Assembly: GCA_008671285.1 (NCBI GenBank)
Contig: RPYR01000222.1
Coordinates: forward strand, 1-6,352
DNA: 6,352 nucleotides
Direction of reading: 5' to 3'
Origin: Collinsella aerofaciens
GTDB lineage: Bacteria > Actinomycetota > Coriobacteriia > Coriobacteriales > Coriobacteriaceae
Shown here: piece by piece, positions 1-6,352 of the stretch
How the letters are laid out: each line of letters starts with the position of its first letter
Position numbering within the stretch: position 1 is the stretch's first letter
Made by a program: the position numbers and the translations under genes
The notes under the pieces: model-generated
What the model saw: only the letters and a program-made list of their open reading frames with translations
Databases searched by the model: none
What the model was told of the DNA's origin: nothing

Positions 1-229
1 CCTCATTTTTGGTTGGGTACTCGTGACCACCGGAAAGCTTCGCTACACGATTCTGCTGCACTTTGCGTTTAATGCCGGGTCGTATCTCATGGGGCTGCTG
101 TGGTTTGTGGGCACACCGCTCGACGTTGTGGTCACGGTTGGCATCGCCGGCTTTGTGCTGGTAGAGGCGATGCGCTCGCTGCTTCGATTGCGCATTCCCG
201 TGTCGCGCGAAGCTGATCGGTCTGAGTAA
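1..229 (+). CDS. CPBP-family intramembrane metalloprotease, C-terminal fragment
   Basis: Only the last part of this gene is present. The reading frame is open from base 2, so the start lies left of the window. The fragment is hydrophobic, with two likely membrane segments. It carries GWVLVTTGKLRYTILLHFAFN, which resembles the last conserved block of CPBP (CAAX protease and bacteriocin-processing) proteins: a tract ending in TGxLxxxxLxH followed by HxxxN, with His at bases 59-61 and Asn at 71-73. In this family that His helps bind the catalytic metal. The earlier EExxxR and FxxxH motifs would lie outside the window, so activity cannot be judged. It ends in a basic tail and a tandem TAATAA stop. 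It converges on the AraC-type gene with 8 bp between the stops. The family call is fairly safe; the substrate is unknown. In bacteria such proteins process peptides, give self-immunity, or have no known role. Confidence 0.72.
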   Translation, partial: LIFGWVLVTTGKLRYTILLHFAFNAGSYLMGLLWFVGTPLDVVVTVGIAGFVLVEAMRSLLRLRIPVSREADRSE

Positions 230-251
230 TAACGCCTTTAATTAGACCGAT
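216..251. repeat. Inverted repeat spanning two convergent stop codons
   Basis: ATCGGTCT at 216-223 is repeated inverted as AGACCGAT at 244-251. The stem can extend inward by an A-T and a G-T pair, leaving a loop of about 16 nt that contains both stop codons. As a result both flanking proteins end with the same Arg-Ser codons (CGG TCT): DRSE on the plus strand and HRSN on the minus strand. With only 8 bp between the genes, this is the only hairpin where a shared terminator could sit. Neither strand has a T-run after the stem, so a canonical intrinsic terminator is not supported. Confidence 0.5.
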
Positions 252-1230
252 GCGTCCTGAACACACCTGGCGTTTCGCCGAATGCTTCTTTGAATTTTGA
301 GTAAAAGAATGACATGTTGGAGATGCCGACTTTTCGGGCTACATACTGCACGCTGCGCTCGGTGTTATTGAGAAGATATGCCGCCTCTGTGAGCTGCTGG
401 TTGAGCTTGATTTGCGAAAACGTTTTGCCGGTTTTTTGCTTGATCAAGCTGCTGAGATAGCTGGTGCTATAACCCGTATCGCTCGCAATGCTTTCGAGTG
501 TGCAGTCGCCGTAGCTTCGCTCAATATGATTCAGAATCGACACGATGCGTTCGTCCGACATGATCGCCTGGTTATCAGTTGCGGAGCGTCGGTACAGTCC
601 TCGAATGAGAACAAGGAATAGGCTGACGGCGAGGTGCCTCATGAGTTCATTGGAATAGGCATCTTTAAAGTGATATTCGATAAAGAGCATCTCGATGAGG
701 CGTCGCGCATGTCGGGCGTATTCCTCTGGAAGAATGAGATATTTTCGGGCCTCGCGGTTTTTGGACACAAAATCAAATAGAAGATTCGTTAATGGTGACG
801 CGCCGGGTAGCTGGCTCAGGAACAACGAATCGAACATTTCTTTTTTGAAGACGATCGAAATGACGATATCATGTTCGCCCTTAACGTATGGAACGCTTCT
901 GACTACGCCGGTGTTGCAAATGAGCACGTCGCCCTTTTTAAGGAGTAGTCGCCGTCCGTTGACGATAAACGTGCAGACGCCGTCGTACACGTAGTTAAGC
1001 TCCATATCCCGATTGATATGAGGAGGAATATCGGTAAAGCGCGACTCCTTGATAAGGCCCACGGGGTTTTCGTCGAGAGTTTCTTTCCAATCAAACAGAT
1101 AGACCTCTTCGCCGTTAATGGTTGTGGTTTCCACCCTGTTATATCGCGGGCTGAGCTCTCCCGGATGTGTGCGATGCCACTCTTCGGTCTCGGTATGCGT
1201 ATAGAGCAGCTGTTTGAGATTCGAATCCAT
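238..1230 (-). CDS. AraC-family transcriptional regulator with cupin sensor domain
   Basis: A cytoplasmic DNA-binding regulator of 330 residues, a normal length for sugar-responsive AraC proteins. Residues about 45-130 look like the AraC-type cupin sensor (for example NYVYDGVCTFIVNGRRLLL, then a KKGDVLI turn), followed by a helical linker to about 220. Residues about 226-326 form the double helix-turn-helix domain. The first HTH is near 244-266 (LESIASDTGYSTSYLSSLIK) and the second near 292-316 (VARKVGISNMSFFYSKFKEA), followed by the family's GETPGVFR-type ending. The ATG at 1230 is preceded by GGAG with a 6-nt spacer, which supports this start. It is divergent from the GH1-PTS pair, the usual arrangement for a local activator of a sugar operon. 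I infer that it senses the imported beta-glucoside or a phosphorylated product and controls that pair and perhaps itself. The family assignment is strong; ligand and target are inferred. One 60-base stretch counted by hand (421-480) is 47% GC, lower than the radical SAM gene. Confidence 0.93.
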   Translation of the reverse strand: MDSNLKQLLYTHTETEEWHRTHPGELSPRYNRVETTTINGEEVYLFDWKETLDENPVGLIKESRFTDIPPHINRDMELNYVYDGVCTFIVNGRRLLLKKGDVLICNTGVVRSVPYVKGEHDIVISIVFKKEMFDSLFLSQLPGASPLTNLLFDFVSKNREARKYLILPEEYARHARRLIEMLFIEYHFKDAYSNELMRHLAVSLFLVLIRGLYRRSATDNQAIMSDERIVSILNHIERSYGDCTLESIASDTGYSTSYLSSLIKQKTGKTFSQIKLNQQLTEAAYLLNNTERSVQYVARKVGISNMSFFYSKFKEAFGETPGVFRTHRSN

Positions 1231-1269
1231 GGGGTGCTCCAGGGGTGAACGGTAGAATCGATGCCTTAA

Positions 1270-2862
<1,593 letters not shown>

Positions 2863-2873
2863 GAGTGATTGTC

Positions 2874-4244
2874 GTGGCAGACAAGAAGGAACTGGCCGCT
2901 CGTGTCCTCGAGCTCGTGGGCGGCGCCGATAACGTTGTTATGGCAACGCACTGCATTACAAGGCTCAGATTCAACCTGAAGGACGATAGCAAGGCAGACC
3001 TGGAGGCCCTTAAGACGCTTGACGGCGCCTTGGGCGCGCAGGTTAAAGACGGACAGTGGCAAGTTATCATCGGCGCCAGCGTGGGGTCGGTATATGACGA
3101 ATTGGAGCCCATGCTAGGTGACAGGATGGGTGGCGAGGTCTCCGCCGACGCCGAGCAGCCTGAGCTCCAAAAAGGTTCGGCTCGCGTATTCGATATCATC
3201 ACCGGCATCTTTTCCGCTATCATTCCCGCACTGGTGGCGGGAGGCATCGTAAAGGGCATCCTGGCTGCTATCGCGGCTTTTGGAATCGACACGGGTGCCG
3301 GCGACTTTGCGATATTCAATATGATTTCGGATATCCCGTTCTACTTCTTGCCGTTTTTGCTGGCAATGTCTACAGCTGATAAGTTCCGGGTCAACCGTTC
3401 GCTTGCGCTTTGTGTTGCCGGATCGCTGATGTACCCGACCATTGTCAACGCTGTCGGTACGGGCGAGACGCCCCTTGCGCTGTTCGGTTTTGCGGTGCCG
3501 ATTTTTAGCTATGCCGATTCCGTGTTCCCGGTTATCTTTGGCGTCATTGGCTTGTCTTTTGTATATCGTGCAATCGACAAAGTCGTGCCGGATCTTTTTA
3601 AGCTCGTTGTCGTTCCGGCGCTCTCCCTTGCTATCGTGATTCCCGTCAACCTGTTTGTGCTCGCTCCGATTGGTGCCTGGTGCGGTCTTGGTCTTGCCAA
3701 CGGTATCGTTTGGCTATTCTCGACGTTAGGCCCCGTTGCCGGTTTTCTGCTGGGCTTCTTTATGCCGCTTATCGTGCTCTTCGGCATGCATCAGTCAACG
3801 AGCCCTATCCAGATTTCCAATATCGCAACGCTTGGGTATGACTATCTGCTCCCGATCTCTTTCTGCCATAACCTCGCCGAAAGCGGTGCGTCTTTTGGTG
3901 CGGCCCTGCGCATGACCGATGAAAAGCTCAAGTCCGCTGCGATGACGTGCGCCTTCTCGGCATTTATGGGAATTTCCGAGCCTGCCTTGTTCACCGTTCA
4001 GGTTCCTAACAGGACTCCGCTTATCGCTGCGATGATCGCGGATGGCATTGGCGGCGCGCTCACCGTTGTTCTGGGCGCTAAGTGCTTCGGCTTTGTTATG
4101 CCTGGCATTACCTCGTTGCCCGTTTATGCCGATCCAAGCGGCAATCCCATGAACCTGATCATGATTGTCGTCTGCATCGCTTTGACTTGGGTTATCTCTG
4201 CGGCGCTCTCGTTTGCGCTCTATGGTCGTTTCGACAAAAAGTAA
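2874..4244 (+). CDS. PTS transporter subunit IIBC, glucose/beta-glucoside superfamily
   Basis: A membrane permease of 456 residues that would import a sugar while phosphorylating it. Residues 1-80 are a IIB domain with the phosphorylated cysteine Cys27 in ATHCITRLRF. A variable linker (about 80-102) leads to the IIC domain (about 103-452), which has several hydrophobic spans. These include PALVAGGIVKGIL (118-130), the FGMHQSTSPI segment with His306, and GISEP (366-370) with Glu369, matching the conserved GITEP-type motif of this superfamily. Full-length BglF-type proteins (about 620 residues) also carry a C-terminal IIA domain. Here the protein stops right after the IIC domain at FDKK, so a IIA partner must act in trans. 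The start is GTG 2874, based on AGGAG 8 nt upstream. It follows the GH1 gene by 11 nt and is followed by a hairpin terminator. The likely substrate is a beta-glucoside, inferred mainly from the hydrolase; the subfamily is less certain than the PTS call. Confidence 0.92.
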   Translation: MADKKELAARVLELVGGADNVVMATHCITRLRFNLKDDSKADLEALKTLDGALGAQVKDGQWQVIIGASVGSVYDELEPMLGDRMGGEVSADAEQPELQKGSARVFDIITGIFSAIIPALVAGGIVKGILAAIAAFGIDTGAGDFAIFNMISDIPFYFLPFLLAMSTADKFRVNRSLALCVAGSLMYPTIVNAVGTGETPLALFGFAVPIFSYADSVFPVIFGVIGLSFVYRAIDKVVPDLFKLVVVPALSLAIVIPVNLFVLAPIGAWCGLGLANGIVWLFSTLGPVAGFLLGFFMPLIVLFGMHQSTSPIQISNIATLGYDYLLPISFCHNLAESGASFGAALRMTDEKLKSAAMTCAFSAFMGISEPALFTVQVPNRTPLIAAMIADGIGGALTVVLGAKCFGFVMPGITSLPVYADPSGNPMNLIMIVVCIALTWVISAALSFALYGRFDKK

Positions 4245-4273
4245 CGACGTTTTGAGATAGACAATATTAATCG

Positions 4274-4322
4274 GCCGCTCGCCGGGGAATCGTTCTGCGA
4301 CGCCCCAGCGAGCGGCATTTTA
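4274..4322 (+). terminator. Rho-independent terminator of the GH1-PTS operon, possibly bidirectional
   Basis: GCCGCTCGC at 4274-4282 pairs perfectly with GCGAGCGGC at 4308-4316. After a C/A mismatch the stem continues with GGGG (4284-4287) against CCCC (4303-4306), and an inner TCG/CGA closes a small loop. ATTTTATT follows on the plus strand, a short, imperfect T-run. It lies 29 nt after the PTS stop. On the minus strand the stem is followed by AT-rich sequence (CGATTAATATTG), so it may also stop transcripts of the convergent radical SAM gene, though less convincingly. Confidence 0.8.
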
Positions 4323-4341
4323 TTGGTGGGGCGTGTCGTGT

Positions 4342-4398
4342 CGCCAACGGCGGCATGCCGCCTCGCCGCGCTAGTTGCGTCTGCCGCCTCCGTTGGCG
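4342..4398 (-). repeat. GC-rich hairpin over the 3' end of the radical SAM gene
   Basis: CGCCAACGG at 4342-4350 is the exact inverse of CCGTTGGCG at 4390-4398, which lies in the last codons of the radical SAM gene. The span contains that gene's TAG stop (4373-4371) and a separate 14-nt perfect palindrome, GGCGGCATGCCGCC, at 4349-4362. The two pairings share bases 4349-4350, so the RNA could switch between them or form a branched fold. No T-run follows, so it is not a classical terminator. It may protect the mRNA 3' end or slow polymerase before the terminator at 4316-4274. Confidence 0.45.
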
Positions 4399-6352
4399 CC
4401 CTGACGCCCCTGTGCCGCGCGATTGCGACCGGCAGTGTTCTGCGCGCGCGACATGCCGCTGTGCCCCTTGCTGCCTTTGGGTCCCTTGCCGGCGGCGCCA
4501 CCGTGGGCCTTGCCGCCCTTCTTGCCGGTGCCATGGCCACCGCCAGCAGACGTCTCGCCCGGACGCGGGGGCACGGGACGAATCAGGCAATGCTTGGTGT
4601 AGCCGATCAAATCGCGGCGGCCGGCCTTTTCCAGCGCCTCGCGCACCAGCTTGTAGTTCTCGGGCTTGCGATACTGGATGAGCGCGCGCTGCATGGCCTT
4701 CTCGTGCGGGTCGCGCGCCACATAGATCGGCTCCATGGTGCGCGGATCCACGCCGGTGTAGTACATGCACGTCGACATGGTGGACGGCGTGGGGTAGAAG
4801 TCCTGCACCTGCTCGGGCATGTAGCCCATGTCTCTCACGGCCTCGGCAAGGTCCACAGCTTCCTTCATGGTTGAACCGGGGTGGCTCGAGATCAGATACG
4901 GCACCACGTACTGCTTGAGTCCGTATTCGCGGTTCAAGCGTTCAAATTTACGGCAGAATGCGTCGTAGACGGCGCGGCTCGGCTTGCCCATCACAGACAG
5001 CACGGCGTCGCTCACGTGCTCGGGCGCTACGCGCAGCTGGCCCGAGACGTGATGCTCCAGCAGCTCGCGCAAAAACTCGTCCGAGGCATCGGCCATGGTG
5101 TAGTCAAAACGGATGCCGCTGCGGACGAAGACCTTCTTGACGCCCGGTAGCTGGCGCAGGTCGCGCAGCAACTGCGTGTAGCCGCTCTCGTCGACCACCA
5201 TGTTCTTGCATACGCTCGGCCACAGGCAGCGCTTGTTCTTGCACACGCCGTGCTTGAGCTGCTTGTCGCAGGCGGGACGGCTAAAGTTGGCCGTCGGTCC
5301 ACCCACGTCGTTGATGTAGCCCTTAAACTCGGGATCGCGCGTGAGCAGCTCGGCCTCGCGCATGATCGAGTCGTGGCTGCGCATCTGCAGCACGCGGCCC
5401 TGGTGGAAGGTGAGGGCGCAAAACGAGCACTCGCCAAAACAGCCGCGGTTGGAGCTGATCGAAAACTTGATCTCGGCAAAGGCCGGCACGCCGCCCGCCG
5501 CGTCGTAGTCGGGATGCCAATCGCGTGCGTAGGGGAGTTCGGCCACCTCGTCCATCTCGTCGGTGGTGAGTGTCGTCGACGGCGGGTTTTGCACCACATA
5601 GACGCTGTTGGGATAGGGCTCTACCAGGCGATGGCCGGTGATGGGGTCCATATTCTGCTGCTGCACGTTAAAGCTGCGCGCGTAGTTGAGCTTGTCGGCG
5701 GCAAGATCGTCCCAGCTGGGCAGCAGGTCGTAGTCGTAGACCTCGTCGAGCGAACCCGTGCGGTAGACGGTGCCGTTGATATAGGTAATCTGGTCGACGG
5801 GCAGTCCCGCGTCGAGCGCGTCGGCGATCTCGACAATCGCGTGCTCGCCCATGCCGTAGATGAGGATGTCGGCGCCCGAGTCGAGCAGCACCGAGCGCTT
5901 GAGCTTGTCCTGCCAGTAGTCGTAGTGGGCCAGGCGACGCAGGCTTGCCTCGATGCCACCGATAATGATGGGGGCGTCCTTAAACGTCTGGCGGATGAGG
6001 TTGCCGTAGACCGTGACGGCGCGATTGGGACGGCGCCCCTCTTCGCCACCGGGGGTATAGGCGGCGGTGTGGCGGCGATGCTTGGTCACCGAATAGTGGT
6101 TGACCATAGAGTCCATGTTGCCGGCACTGACGAGAAAGCCTAGGCGCGGCTCGCCGAGCACGGTGATGCTGGCGGGGTCGGTCCAGTCGGGTTGGCAGAT
6201 GATGCCCACTTTGTAGCCGTGCGCGTCGAGGACGCGGCTGATGATGGCCATGCCAAAGCTGGGATGGTCCACGTAGGCGTCGCCGCAGATGTAGACAAAG
6301 TCGCACTGGTCCCAGCCGCGTGCATCCATGTCGGCTCGACTGACGGGGAGGA
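4371..6352 (-). CDS. YgiQ/UPF0313 radical SAM protein, N-terminus cut by window edge
   Basis: A YgiQ-family radical SAM enzyme whose reaction I cannot name. Numbering here is from the Met at 6329. The N-terminal domain (about 1-270) has ARGWDQCDFVYICGDAYVDH and the GGIEASLRRLAHYDYWQDKL block. The radical SAM core follows, with Cys297-x3-Cys301-x2-Cys304 (CFGECSFC) for the 4Fe-4S cluster that binds S-adenosylmethionine. A second cysteine group (Cys354, 363, 368, 374, with CKNKRCLWP) comes next, then RVAPEHVSD and QDFYPTPSTMSTCMYYTG blocks typical of the family. Residues 596-652 are a Gly/Lys/Arg-rich low-complexity tail. The Met at 6329 is probably internal: the frame stays open to the window edge, reading (F)LPVSRADM before it, which matches the FLPxxxxxMxxRGW start of the family. 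The true start is therefore outside. No tie to the sugar cassette is evident. GC is high (65% over 5041-5100 counted by hand), like core chromosomal DNA. Confidence 0.92.
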   Translation of the reverse strand, partial: LPVSRADMDARGWDQCDFVYICGDAYVDHPSFGMAIISRVLDAHGYKVGIICQPDWTDPASITVLGEPRLGFLVSAGNMDSMVNHYSVTKHRRHTAAYTPGGEEGRRPNRAVTVYGNLIRQTFKDAPIIIGGIEASLRRLAHYDYWQDKLKRSVLLDSGADILIYGMGEHAIVEIADALDAGLPVDQITYINGTVYRTGSLDEVYDYDLLPSWDDLAADKLNYARSFNVQQQNMDPITGHRLVEPYPNSVYVVQNPPSTTLTTDEMDEVAELPYARDWHPDYDAAGGVPAFAEIKFSISSNRGCFGECSFCALTFHQGRVLQMRSHDSIMREAELLTRDPEFKGYINDVGGPTANFSRPACDKQLKHGVCKNKRCLWPSVCKNMVVDESGYTQLLRDLRQLPGVKKVFVRSGIRFDYTMADASDEFLRELLEHHVSGQLRVAPEHVSDAVLSVMGKPSRAVYDAFCRKFERLNREYGLKQYVVPYLISSHPGSTMKEAVDLAEAVRDMGYMPEQVQDFYPTPSTMSTCMYYTGVDPRTMEPIYVARDPHEKAMQRALIQYRKPENYKLVREALEKAGRRDLIGYTKHCLIRPVPPRPGETSAGGGHGTGKKGGKAHGGAAGKGPKGSKGHSGMSRAQNTAGRNRAAQGRQGANGGGRRN

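Noticed and set aside
2865..2873. GTG at 2865 as start of the PTS gene
   Set aside because: This codon begins inside the Shine-Dalgarno core AGGAG. GTG 2874 has an 8-nt spacer and gives the typical IIB N-terminus.
4323..4874. A 183-codon plus-strand frame after the terminator
   Set aside because: It is almost all antisense to the C-terminal coding part of the radical SAM gene, with an Ala/Gly/Arg-rich composition expected of a shadow frame.
5250..6143. A 297-codon open frame on the plus strand, opposite the radical SAM gene
   Set aside because: It lies wholly antisense to a clear conserved gene in GC-rich DNA, where long shadow frames are expected. Its translation is Val/Gly/Ala/Arg-rich with no recognisable domain.

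Overview
This window looks like a Gram-positive, probably actinobacterial, gut-type chromosome. My best guess is a Coriobacteriia member such as Collinsella. That guess rests on moderate-to-high GC, strong AAGGAGG-type ribosome binding sites, and the general look of the proteins; no marker gene proves it. The window is not a dense accessory island. It holds one compact sugar-use cassette between two partial genes that run off the window edges, and I found no RNA gene, mobile element, CRISPR array or phage gene.

Layout, left to right: (1) the last 75 or so codons of a CPBP/CAAX-type membrane protease (+, cut by the left edge); (2) a complete AraC-family regulator (-, 238-1230), whose stop codon lies 8 bp from the stop of the protease gene; (3) a 153-bp divergent intergenic region (1231-1383) with an AT-rich patch, a good sigma-70-like promoter for the regulator and a spaced inverted repeat; (4) a glycoside hydrolase family 1 enzyme, probably a 6-phospho-beta-glucosidase (+, 1384-2862); (5) a PTS permease with IIB and IIC domains of the glucose/beta-glucoside superfamily (+, 2874-4244), 11 nt after the hydrolase and probably translationally coupled to it; (6) a hairpin terminator between convergent genes (about 4274-4322) and a second hairpin over the end of the next gene; (7) a YgiQ/UPF0313 radical SAM protein (-, 4371 to the right edge), whose real start lies outside the window.

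How they work together (inference from family knowledge and position): the IIBC permease would import and phosphorylate a beta-glucoside such as cellobiose, arbutin or salicin. The GH1 enzyme would split the phosphorylated product into glucose 6-phosphate and an aglycone or glucose. The divergent AraC-type protein would switch the pair on when substrate is present. The permease lacks a IIA domain, so phosphate must come from a IIA protein encoded elsewhere. The radical SAM and protease genes have no evident link to this cassette. Nothing here is a convincing new system. The most useful second looks are the altered phosphate-binding loop of the hydrolase, the regulator's intergenic target, the missing IIA partner, and the paired hairpins at the gene ends.
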